This document shows positions 23,729-31,300 of a stretch of DNA of 64,000 nt, piece by piece. Within the stretch, counting starts at the first letter, position 1. Every line of letters begins with the position of its first letter. The notes under the pieces are model-generated. The model had not been told where the DNA came from. It worked only from the letters and a program-made list of their open reading frames with translations, and did no database searches. Position numbers and translations under genes: made by a program. Source of the DNA: Actinocorallia longicatena (GTDB lineage Bacteria > Actinomycetota > Actinomycetes > Streptosporangiales > Streptosporangiaceae). The stretch lies in the NCBI RefSeq assembly GCF_039534125.1, contig NZ_BAAAUV010000004.1, positions 124,001 through 188,000 on the forward strand, written 5' to 3'.

Positions 23729-23944
23729 TCAGCCCGGTCTCCGCCCGGCCCGGGACGTCAGGGCCGCGACCACGCCGATGACGGCCGCCCACGCCAGGAA
23801 GACGTAGACCCACACCAGGGGCACCCCGAGTACCAGGCCGCCGTGGTCGAACAGGGAGAGGATGGGCGGTCCCAGCAGCAGGAAGCCGAGCACCGTGACG
23901 GCCACGAGACGCGACGAGAGTCGGTCGTCCCGGCGTTTGCCCAT
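23729..23944 (-). CDS. Small two-TM membrane protein, SSS-transporter partner-like
   Basis: 71 residues: a basic N-terminus, two hydrophobic helices (LVAVTVLGFLLLGPPILSLF and VPLVWVYVFLAWAAVIGVVAAL) and a basic end. Short two-helix proteins of this type commonly precede sodium:solute symporter genes. It is the first gene of the kinase operon and stops one base before the kinase start, so it may help fold or modulate the transporter part of the kinase. Confidence 0.8.
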   Translation of the reverse strand: MGKRRDDRLSSRLVAVTVLGFLLLGPPILSLFDHGGLVLGVPLVWVYVFLAWAAVIGVVAALTSRAGRRPG

Positions 23945-24049
23945 GATTCAAAGTAAATCGGAAGACGCCGGAGCAGTAGGGAGAAAAGTATTTCTTTTCC
24001 GGCATTGTTTTCTGAGGCGAGGATGTGCGGTCCCGGCGGGGCCCCGCGA

Positions 24050-24061
24050 CAAATGTCGCGG
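24050..24061 (+). promoter_or_regulatory. CAAATGTC-type motif, copy 2 (CAAATGTCGCGG), inside a short palindrome
   Basis: It lies 163 bases upstream of the small membrane gene at 24225. The motif overlaps an 8-bp stem CCGCGACA / TGTCGCGG (24044-24061), so it could be a repressor site or a sigma-factor recognition element. The 280-base gap 23945-24224 holds no gene. Confidence 0.35.
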
Positions 24062-24224
24062 TACGGGTGGGACAAACGGCGGCCCCGGTGTTTCCGGAAC
24101 TGCGCGGCCGGATTCGGTCTGCCGTCCCATGCACCCGGCGGAGATCAGGAGCACTGTTGGGGGCAGCCGCCGATCACCCGGCGTCCCGGATCCCGGGAGG
24201 GACCGCAGCAAGAAGAGGGACACC

Positions 24225-24509
24225 ATGCTCGAAGCCACGCAGATCATCGGGGCAATGCTCGTTCTGTTCGCATATGTCGGGGCCCAGTCGAGGATCCTCG
24301 ACCAGGACTCGTACCTCTACCTGGTCCTCAACGTCGTCGGCTCGGGCATGCTCGCGCTGCTCGCGCTGAACGGGAGGGACTGGGGTTTCCTGCTGCTGGA
24401 GGGGAGCTGGGCCGCGGTGACGGGGGTGGCGCTCTGCCACCGCCTGGCCGCGGGCGTCACCACCGAGGTGGAAACGGGTGTCGCCGCCAAGGTGGACGCG
24501 CAGGTCTGA
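24225..24509 (+). CDS. Small integral membrane protein of the CBU_0592 type
   Basis: 94 residues. The first 72 form three hydrophobic helices with the pattern IGAMLVLFAYVGAQSRILDQDSYLYLVLNVVGSGMLALLALNG, shared almost block for block with the protein at 27410-27742. The family has no established function. GAGGGA lies four bases before ATG 24225. It is followed by a GC-rich hairpin and faces the ethylene-forming-enzyme gene. It shares a 12-base upstream motif with its paralogue. Confidence 0.83.
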   Translation: MLEATQIIGAMLVLFAYVGAQSRILDQDSYLYLVLNVVGSGMLALLALNGRDWGFLLLEGSWAAVTGVALCHRLAAGVTTEVETGVAAKVDAQV

Positions 24510-24521
24510 GGTACCGGGAGG

Positions 24522-24546
24522 GGCCGCCGCCGTGGGGGCGGCGGCC
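24522..24546. terminator. GC-rich hairpin between convergent genes
   Basis: A 10-bp perfect stem GGCCGCCGCC (24522-24531) / GGCGGCGGCC (24537-24546), loop GTGGG, followed on the plus strand by TTTCCCGTTCCC. It ends the small membrane gene and may also serve the convergent oxygenase gene. Confidence 0.6.
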
Positions 24547-24565
24547 TTTCCCGTTCCCGCGCTCC

Positions 24566-25585
24566 TCAGGCCGGCAGCGGGGCCGCGGGGCGGGGGACGA
24601 GCCCCTCGCGGAGGATCCGGCGGGTGGCCGGCCGGTCGGGGTAGCAGCGCAGGAACATGTTGGTGAAGTGAGTGCCGTAGTGGAGCGGCTCGCCCCCGTC
24701 GAGCGGGCGGAGCTCGGCGTCGAACGACGGCTCGTGGAAGTAGGCGATGGAGTACCGTTCCCGGGCGGTGAGCTTGGCCTGGTGCGGGGTCGACACCAGG
24801 CTCCCGCCGGTGAGGAACTGGAGGATGTCGCCGGGGAAGGCCGTCACGGTGCCGGGCACGGGGACGACCGGATGCCAGGGGCCGCGGTCCTCGTACACGC
24901 CCGCCGTGCTCTCCTCCGGCAGCCAGTTGCGCCCGCGGTGCTCCCCCTCGACGGGCGGCCGGACATAGAGGCCGCCGGCCTCGTCCTGGACGGTCAGCAC
25001 GAGCATCCCGTAGTCGGTGTGGACGCCGAGCCCGTTGCCGCTCTCCCGGGCCGTCGAGGGGTAGCGCAGCGCCCGCAGGTGGTGCCAGCCGTCGGCGGCA
25101 TGGCCGGTGAGGGCGGCGGGCGCGTGGCCGAGGCCGAGGGCCAGCAGCGCCAGCACGGTGTCGCCGAGGCCGCCCAGATCGCCCATCAGCGTCCGGACGG
25201 CGCGGCGGTAGTGCCGTCCCGGCCAGGGCACCGGCCCGTGGCAGGGCAGCCGGTCCAGGACCCGGGGATGGTCGAGCGGGAAGTCGCGGCAGACCGTGAA
25301 GACCTCGCAGTGGTCGACCTTCCCCGCGGTGACCTCCTCCCCGGACGCCGCGTACCCGCTGTAGGTCAGGTCGTTGACGTACATCCGCTTGGAGGCGGCG
25401 GGCAGGCCGAAGAAGCTGCGGCTCGCGGTGAGCGCGTTGGTGACGGTCGAGGCCCGGCGGGCGTCGAGAGCGAGCAGGAAGTACCCGTCGCGTCGCCAGG
25501 CGTCCAGCATCGCGCGGCCGAGCGCGCGGTCGGTGGCGGTGCCGTGGACGGTCTCGGGCAGGCTGAAGGTACGCGGGTCGGGCAT
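24566..25585 (-). CDS. efe: Ethylene-forming enzyme (2-oxoglutarate/Fe(II) oxygenase)
   Basis: 339 residues of the isopenicillin-N-synthase-like 2OG oxygenase fold. It matches the Pseudomonas savastanoi/syringae ethylene-forming enzyme, as I recall it, along its whole length, including DLTYSGYAASGEEVTAGK, PCHGPVPWP, GGLYVRPPVEGE, FPGDILQFLTGG and HFTNMFLRCYPDR. Iron ligands His189, Asp191 and His268, 2OG contact Arg277, Arg171, Tyr192, the arginine-site Glu84-Val85-Thr86, and Phe250 and Phe283 all fall at the same numbers as in the Pseudomonas enzyme; its Arg316 equivalent is Arg313 here. The predicted reaction is 2OG to ethylene plus CO2, and arginine oxidation as side reaction. The XRE regulator gene lies 40 bases upstream on the same strand. 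Confidence 0.92.
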   Translation of the reverse strand: MPDPRTFSLPETVHGTATDRALGRAMLDAWRRDGYFLLALDARRASTVTNALTASRSFFGLPAASKRMYVNDLTYSGYAASGEEVTAGKVDHCEVFTVCRDFPLDHPRVLDRLPCHGPVPWPGRHYRRAVRTLMGDLGGLGDTVLALLALGLGHAPAALTGHAADGWHHLRALRYPSTARESGNGLGVHTDYGMLVLTVQDEAGGLYVRPPVEGEHRGRNWLPEESTAGVYEDRGPWHPVVPVPGTVTAFPGDILQFLTGGSLVSTPHQAKLTARERYSIAYFHEPSFDAELRPLDGGEPLHYGTHFTNMFLRCYPDRPATRRILREGLVPRPAAPLPA

Positions 25586-25625
25586 GGCTGTCTCCGGAAG
25601 GGGAGGGGTGATGGGGTGGAGCGGC

Positions 25626-26570
25626 TCAGCCGAAGGTGAGCCGGGGCCCGGATCGGATCGTCGTCTCGTAGTCCCGCACCACGCGCCGGTGGTACTTGGG
25701 CTCGATCGGGACGTAGATCTGGTCGTTGTAGCTGGTCGCGAGAACGATCAGGCCGGTGCCGGGATCGACGAGGTCGGCGGCCCTGCCGAGCAGGGGGCCG
25801 TCGGCCGCCGTGACGACCGAGGGTTCGGTCTCGTAGATGACGAACCCCGGGACCAGTGACCGGTCCGACTCGTGGAAGCGGATCCGCTGGTCGACGGCGG
25901 CGAGGCTCATCGCCCCGACGTTCGCCACCACCTGGCGCAGCCGCTCGGCCTTGTACCGCCATTCCGCGCCCTCGGGAATGGCGTAGTAGTAGGTCCTCCC
26001 CTTCTTGATGTTGCTGATGACGACGGAGGTGAACGGGCCCGCGGCGGCCTGCGCCCGGCCGCCGGGGGCGCCGGGGTCGAAGCCGAGCAGGACGATGTCG
26101 GAGTCGAGGTCGGCGGTCGCGATCCTGGTGATGCGGCTGTGACCCTCGATCTCGATGATCTCGGCCGTGGTGAGGCCGCGCGGGGTGATGTCCTTGAGCA
26201 CCTCGTCGACGGCCGTCTCGATCTGCTGGGAGAGCAGGGCGCCGACCCGGGACACGAAGTCGCGGGTGCTCGCGGACTCGGCGCGGCTGCGGTTGAAGGC
26301 GTGCTCCAGATGGGCGACGAACTCGCCGTAGTCCGGGGTCGGCGACTCCTGCTCGACCCCGAAGACGAGGTAGTCCAGGCTGACGTCGAGCTCGGCCGCG
26401 ATCGACGCCAGCATCGACAGGCCCGGGGTCGCCTTGCCGCGGACGTACTGCGACAGGGCCGACTCGGAGATGTGGAGGCGGGCCGCGAACTCCCTGCGGC
26501 TGTTCTTGAACCGCTCGTCGAGGAGGCCCCTGAGCACCGAGGCGAACCTGATCTCCCGGTTCCCTTCCAC
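25626..26570 (-). CDS. XRE-family transcriptional regulator with long C-terminal domain
   Basis: 314 residues. Residues about 10-70 are an XRE helix-turn-helix (FAARLHISESALSQYVRGKATPGLSMLASIAAELDVSLDYLVFG). The remaining 240 residues form a mixed alpha/beta region I do not recognise; SRITRIATADLDSDIVLLGFDPG suggests a ligand- or partner-sensing domain. GTG 26570 has GGGAGGAG six bases upstream. Being first in a two-gene unit with the ethylene-forming enzyme, it probably controls it or is co-expressed with it. Confidence 0.87.
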   Translation of the reverse strand: MEGNREIRFASVLRGLLDERFKNSRREFAARLHISESALSQYVRGKATPGLSMLASIAAELDVSLDYLVFGVEQESPTPDYGEFVAHLEHAFNRSRAESASTRDFVSRVGALLSQQIETAVDEVLKDITPRGLTTAEIIEIEGHSRITRIATADLDSDIVLLGFDPGAPGGRAQAAAGPFTSVVISNIKKGRTYYYAIPEGAEWRYKAERLRQVVANVGAMSLAAVDQRIRFHESDRSLVPGFVIYETEPSVVTAADGPLLGRAADLVDPGTGLIVLATSYNDQIYVPIEPKYHRRVVRDYETTIRSGPRLTFG

Positions 26571-26931
26571 GGCCGCTCCTCCCGCGGCGGGCCTCTTCGT
26601 CCCGCTGGATCACGACGATAACCAGAGCGTGCGGATTCGAATAGAGCCCGGATGCGGCATGGCTCGACGATCGCTCACGCGGAATTCATGATCGCGTCCC
26701 AGAGGTCTCCTCAGGTCCCGCCGCTCAAGGAGGACTTCTCCACAGGGGTCTTTTCTGAAGAAGGACGCGAGCCGCGGATGACGCCTTTTCAGGAGAAATC
26801 CAGCGGCGGGATCGGGCAAATGTCCCGGACGCCGCGGCCGGAATCGCCTGTTCAGGTACCGTCGCGCGTCTCGTGTTCGAAACGGCGCGAAGCGTCACTC
26901 TGGAGGAACCGCAGGACGAAAAGAGAAACCC
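26571..26931. other. Divergent intergenic region (361 bases)
   Basis: It separates the XRE/ethylene-forming-enzyme operon (minus) from the anti-sigma-type ATPase (plus). Somewhat AT-richer than its surroundings near 26600-26790. It contains one CAAATGTC-type motif (26817-26828). No supported gene. Confidence 0.6.
26817..26828 (+). promoter_or_regulatory. CAAATGTC-type motif, copy 3 (CAAATGTCCCGG)
   Basis: It lies 103 bases upstream of ATG 26932, in the same orientation as that gene. It differs from the 24050 copy at one position and is flanked by a partial palindrome (GGG...CCC). Confidence 0.35.
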
Positions 26932-27382
26932 ATGAACGACTCGGCACCGATCATCTGGGCACCGGCCGAAGGAGGCGGGGCCGACCTTTCGGCCCCCTTT
27001 CCACTGGACCCTTCCCGGCGATGACCCCCTCAGCCCCAAACGCGCCCGCGACCTGCTGGCCGAGGCCCTGCCCCAGCTGACGGGCGTCCTGCGCGACGAC
27101 GCGCGGGTGGCCGTCTCGGAACTGGTGACCAACGCCTGCCGGCACAGCCGCTCCGCACGTCCGGGCGGGACGGTCGCGCTGTCGGCGGCCTTCACCCGCC
27201 GGGACGGCCTGACGCTGACGGTCACCGACCAGGGCAGCGACGACGAGCGGGGCCCGCAGATCAATCCCGCGGGACGGTGCGAGGGCGGTCTCGGCCTCGG
27301 CATCTGCCGTGCCTTCGGCCATCTGGAGATCGCCGGGGACGCCGCCACCGGCTGGTGCGTCCGCCTGCGGATGTCCGTCTGA
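26932..27382 (+). pseudogene. Anti-sigma-type HATPase protein, reading frame broken by an apparent one-base insertion
   Basis: ATG 26932 opens a frame (MNDSAPIIWAPAEGGG...) that ends at a TGA near 27022-27024. The next frame continues as ...FHWTLPGDDPLSPKRARDLLAEAL, then the GHKL N-box SELVTNACRHS, G1 TDQGSDDERG and GGLGLGICRAF. Joining the two near 27000, in the run CCCCCTTT, needs removal of one base and gives a normal protein of about 149 residues. The downstream frame has no ATG or GTG before 27107, which would miss the first helices of the domain. Either a recent frameshift mutation, a sequencing error in a homopolymer, or translation from GTG 27107 as a shortened protein. Confidence 0.6.
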
Positions 27383-27417
27383 CCCTCCGGCCCGCGCCCG
27401 GCCAGAGGGTCAGACGG
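27375..27417. terminator. Bidirectional hairpin carrying both convergent stop codons
   Basis: A 12-bp perfect stem CCGTCTGACCCT (27375-27386) / AGGGTCAGACGG (27406-27417) whose loop contains a further CCGG/CCGG pairing. The TGA of the ATPase (27380-27382) and that of the convergent membrane gene (27412-27410) lie in mirrored arm positions, as at 19844-19865. Confidence 0.65.
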
Positions 27418-27742
27418 CGTCCTCGGGCGGGAGGCCGAGCGCCGACTCCGAGACCGGCCGGTCCTCCCAGCGGACGGGGTCGAAGTCCAGCATCCCCCGG
27501 TCGTCGAGCCACTTCCGGCGGTACCTGAACGCCAGGCTCATGGCGGTCACCAGGGCCCAGCTGCCCTGGAGGAGCAGGAAGCCCCACTCGCGTCCGGTCA
27601 GTGCCAGGCAGGTCAGGACGGTCGAGCCGGTGACGTTGAGGACGTGGTAGAGGTAGGAGTCCTGGTCGAGCACCTTGGCCTGGGCCGTCATGTAGGCGGT
27701 CAGGATGAGCAGAGCTCCACCGATCTGCGTGAAGTCCGTCAT
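27410..27742 (-). CDS. Small integral membrane protein of the CBU_0592 type (paralogue of 24225-24509)
   Basis: 110 residues. The first 75 repeat the three-helix pattern of the 24225 protein (IGGALLILTAYMTAQAKVLDQDSYLYHVLNVTGSTVLTCLALTGREWGFLLLQGSWALVT in short blocks), followed by a hydrophilic tail of about 35 residues ending ALGLPPEDAV. ATG 27742 is chosen for the GGAGGAGGGG ribosome site just upstream; the frame is open to 27799. Function unknown. Confidence 0.85.
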   Translation of the reverse strand: MTDFTQIGGALLILTAYMTAQAKVLDQDSYLYHVLNVTGSTVLTCLALTGREWGFLLLQGSWALVTAMSLAFRYRRKWLDDRGMLDFDPVRWEDRPVSESALGLPPEDAV

Positions 27743-27842
27743 GTCCCCTCCTCCGCGAGCCTGCCTCCCCACCCTCCCGCCTGTCCGCGTCGCGGTCATC
27801 GGTCACCCGACCCGACCGTCCCGGCCGATCCCGGCCCCGCGC

Positions 27843-27854
27843 CCGCGACATTTG
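27843..27854 (-). promoter_or_regulatory. CAAATGTC-type motif, copy 4 (CAAATGTCGCGG on minus strand)
   Basis: Identical over 12 bases to the 24050 copy and oriented toward the membrane gene that starts at 27742, with 100 bases between. It also lies 55 bases before the divergent Nudix gene. Confidence 0.4.
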
Positions 27855-27909
27855 ACGTAGCCGGAGGACCTTCTCGTTTGGGGACCGGCTGCGGAGGAAG
27901 AGAACGAGG

Positions 27910-28305
27910 ATGATCCGTGCTGCCGGTGCCGTGCTCTGGAGGAAGGGACCCCGGGGTCCCGAGGTCGCCCTGATCCACCGGCCGCGCAAGGCCGACTGGA
28001 GCTTTCCCAAGGGCAAGCTCGTCCCGGGGGAGACGCCGCGGGAGGCCGCCGTCCGGGAGGTCCGCGAGGAGACCGGGATGGTCCCCGCGCTCGGCCGCGC
28101 GCTGCGGCCCGCCTTCTACTTCAAGGGCTGGCGGCTGAAGCGCGTCGACTACTGGACGGCGACCGTGGAGGGGCCCGAGCGGTTCGTCGCCAACCGCGAG
28201 GTCGACCGGCTGGAGTGGCTTCCCGTCGCCAAGGCCCGCCGCCGCCTCACCCACGACAGGGACCGGCGCGTGCTGTCCGCCTCCGCCCGGAAGAGCCGTC
28301 TCTAG
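27910..28305 (+). CDS. Nudix hydrolase (MutT-like)
   Basis: 131 residues with a complete Nudix box, GKLVPGETPREAAVREVREETGM (G-x5-E-x7-REVREE-x-GM, about residues 36-58), preceded by DWSFPKGK. The short form and the WSFPKGK signature fit actinobacterial MutT/ADP-ribose or diadenosine polyphosphate hydrolases; the substrate is not determinable. Its stop is inside a 17-bp hairpin that separates it from the convergent carboxylase gene. Confidence 0.9.
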   Translation: MIRAAGAVLWRKGPRGPEVALIHRPRKADWSFPKGKLVPGETPREAAVREVREETGMVPALGRALRPAFYFKGWRLKRVDYWTATVEGPERFVANREVDRLEWLPVAKARRRLTHDRDRRVLSASARKSRL

Positions 28306-28321
28306 GCTCTTCCGGGCGGAG
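28281..28321. terminator. Perfect 17-bp hairpin after the Nudix gene
   Basis: CTCCGCCCGGAAGAGCC (28281-28297) pairs fully with 28305-28321; the loop is GTCTCTA and the TAG stop overlaps the right side of the loop. Lies between two convergent genes; the carboxylase gene (minus) stops at 28330. No T-run on either strand. Confidence 0.7.
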
Positions 28322-28329
28322 GCCGGTGG

Positions 28330-31300
28330 TCAGGCCTCGCCGGCGCCGATGGCCTTGATGATGCTGGGGCGCAGCTCGGCGGCGCGGATGACGGCGTCCA
28401 CGGAACCGACCTCGACGGCGCGGCGGATGTTGTGGATGCGGTCGAACTCGGCGGCGACCTCACCGAGCTTCTCCACCCGGACCGTCGAGCGCAGCTCGTC
28501 GAGCTCGGCCGTCAGGGTGGCGCGCTCGGCGCCCGCGGCCTCGGCGACCCGGGCCTCCAGCTCCCGGACCCGCGGGTCGGACGCCGTGCGGGCGTTGACG
28601 TCGCCGGTGAAGACGACCGCCGCGGCCGGGGCGCCGCCCAGCACGGAGGCGAACGAGCCGTCCAGCGCCAGCACGGTCATGTTCGGGTTCAGGGCCTTGG
28701 AGAAGACCACGAACGCGCCGCCGTGGTAGCGCGAGATCACGCAGAACACGATGGGGCCGCGGAAGTTGACGATCGCCCGCCCGATCTCCGCGCCGTACTC
28801 GAGCTGGAGCTTGCGCATCGACTCGGGGGAGCCGTCGAAGCCCGACAGGTTGGCGAGGACCACCAGCGGGCGGTTCCCGCTGGCCGCGTTGATCGCCCGG
28901 GCGACCTTCTTCGACGACTGCGGGAACAGCGTGCCCGAGGTGTAGGTGTCCGGGCCGTCGGTGGGCGGGAAGCCGCGCCGCTGCACCGACCGCGACTCGA
29001 TGCCGACGAGGCACACCGGCATGCCGCCGAGATGGACGTCCTGGACGACGGAGGTCTGCGCGTCGGCCATGCCCGCCCAGCGCTCCAGCGTCGGGTGGTC
29101 CTGGTCGGACAGCGCCCGCATGACCGTCCGGATGTCGAACGGCTTCTTGCGGTCGGGGTTGGACTCCGCGGAGAAGATCTGGCCGACCGTGGTGAAGTCG
29201 CTGTCGGCGATCGTGTGCGGGAAGTCCGAGACGTCCCGGTCGACGGGGTCGGTGGTCGTCGTGCGGCGCGGGGACTCCTCGCCGGGCGCGACGTAGGTGT
29301 GCTCGTAGTGCGCCATCAGCACGCCCACCGCGGCGCCCAGGTTCGGCGCCCAGTACTGGGCCTGCCCGTTCGGGCCCATCACCCGGTCGTAGCCGCCGAT
29401 GCCGAAGTTGTCCTCGGCCGAGACGCTTCCGGAGAAGTCGAGCGACTGCTTGCCGGTGAGGACCATCGCCGAGTCCGGCGTCATCACCAGGATGCCCTTG
29501 GTGTGCATGAGCATCGTCGCCTCGGCGTTCCAGTACGGCTGCGCGCCGACGTTGATGCCCGCGACCACGATGTTGATCTCGCCGCCGTCCTGGGTGAACT
29601 CGACGATCCGCTTGAGCGCGGCGGCGACCCAGTCCATGTTCTCGGTGCCGGACTGCATGGAGATCCGGGCGCCGGAGGACAGCGCGTACCACTCCAGCGG
29701 CAGGTGAAGCCGCTCGGCGAGGTCCAGGGCGGCGATGACGCGGCGGCACTCCGGCTCGGACAGCGCGCCCAGCGACTTGGTCGGATCGCCCAGCAGGACG
29801 ACCCGGGCCATGCCCTCGGGGTGCAGCGCGGTCGGGGTGGTGACGACGCCCGCGACGAGCGCCGCGGTGTTGCCCCCCTTCGGCCGGTCGACGGGGACCA
29901 GCGCGTGGCCGTCGTCGAGGTCGTACTCGGTGAACGCGCCCAGCAGGCTTGTCAGCTCGTAGGGGTAGACGGTGTTGCGGCTGCTGGCGTTGAGCACCTT
30001 CTGCCGGTAGGCGTCGACGGGCTCGATCGGCTCGTCGGACGGCTCACCGATGGTCAGGGTGGTGCTGCCGGTGGCGTCGAAGGAGATCCGGACGGCGATC
30101 TTCTCCAGCGCGCCGGTCTCCGGGTCGCGCTGCCGGGCGATGAGCAGGATCTCCTCCAGGCCCGCGCCCGCGGTCGCCGGGACGATGCGCCCGGCGATCA
30201 TCTCCAGCTCCTCGCGGGTGAGGTCGCTGGGCGGCCAGACGTAGATCACGATCCGGTTGGTGGTGAGCCGCTTCTTGGACGGCCGCTGCGACAGCGCCCG
30301 GCGGATCGAGTCCAGGCAGGCGGCGATCGTGTCCTCGGCGGTCGGCAGCGCGACCAGCCTGCCGTCGTGCTCGCGGAGCTGGGTGAGGTCGCGGACCTGG
30401 GCGAACGCCACGAGACGGTCGTCGGCGGCGTTGGACCGGGCGACGCACCGGAAGAGGTAGACCTCCTCGTCCGAGGACGGGAGCCGGGTGAGGTCGAACT
30501 CGCTCAGCCGCTCCATCTGCATCCGCTGCGCGATGTAGGGGTGCAGGCCGCGGATCAGCCGGTGCTCGGCCATCCCGGCGTCCGACGGGCGGAAGGTGAA
30601 GTGGTGGTGCATCCGCGCCCCGCCACGGCCCGCGACGGTCGTGGTGAGCCTGCGGACGCCGCCGGGCAGCGGGCGGGCTCCGATGACCTCGCTCAGCGCG
30701 GCGGCCATGGCGTCGAAGTCCTGCGGCTGGTTCTCCCAGGCGAGGTAGATGTCGGCGTCGACGGCGTCCTTGCCGGCGGTCAGCTCCGCGAGCCCCGTCA
30801 GGGCGTCGCCGAGGGCCTCGAAGGAGACGGCCGAGGAGATCATCGAGGAGCCCGCGCGCTCGGCGATCACGAAGGTGCAGCCCGCGACCTCGGCGGTCCG
30901 GACGCCGGTGATGCCCTTGTTGCCGTAGTAGCGGCGGGTCAGCACCTCGAGCATGGTCGCGTTGTCGACGCCGTCGCGGCCCAGCCGCTGGCCGAGCAGC
31001 CGGACCAGCGGCTCGGTGCTGGCGACCATCGCGGCGACGCGCTCGGCGCGGTCGGCCGCGTCCGGGTGGGCGTCCAGGTGCCGCAGGTGGGCGCGGACGT
31101 CGGCGTAGACGCGGGCCCGGTTGCGGCGCAGCAGCGGCTGCCCGAGCCAGGTGAAGATCAGCCCGCGGGCGAGGTCGGCGACCACGGGGAAGCGGACCTG
31201 GGTGGCGGCGACCAGGCGTTCCAGGGTGAGCCCGGCGGACTCGTGGAGCGTCTCGTCGAGCACCGGCTCGCGCAGCCAGGCGCGCAGGAGCGCCGCGACG

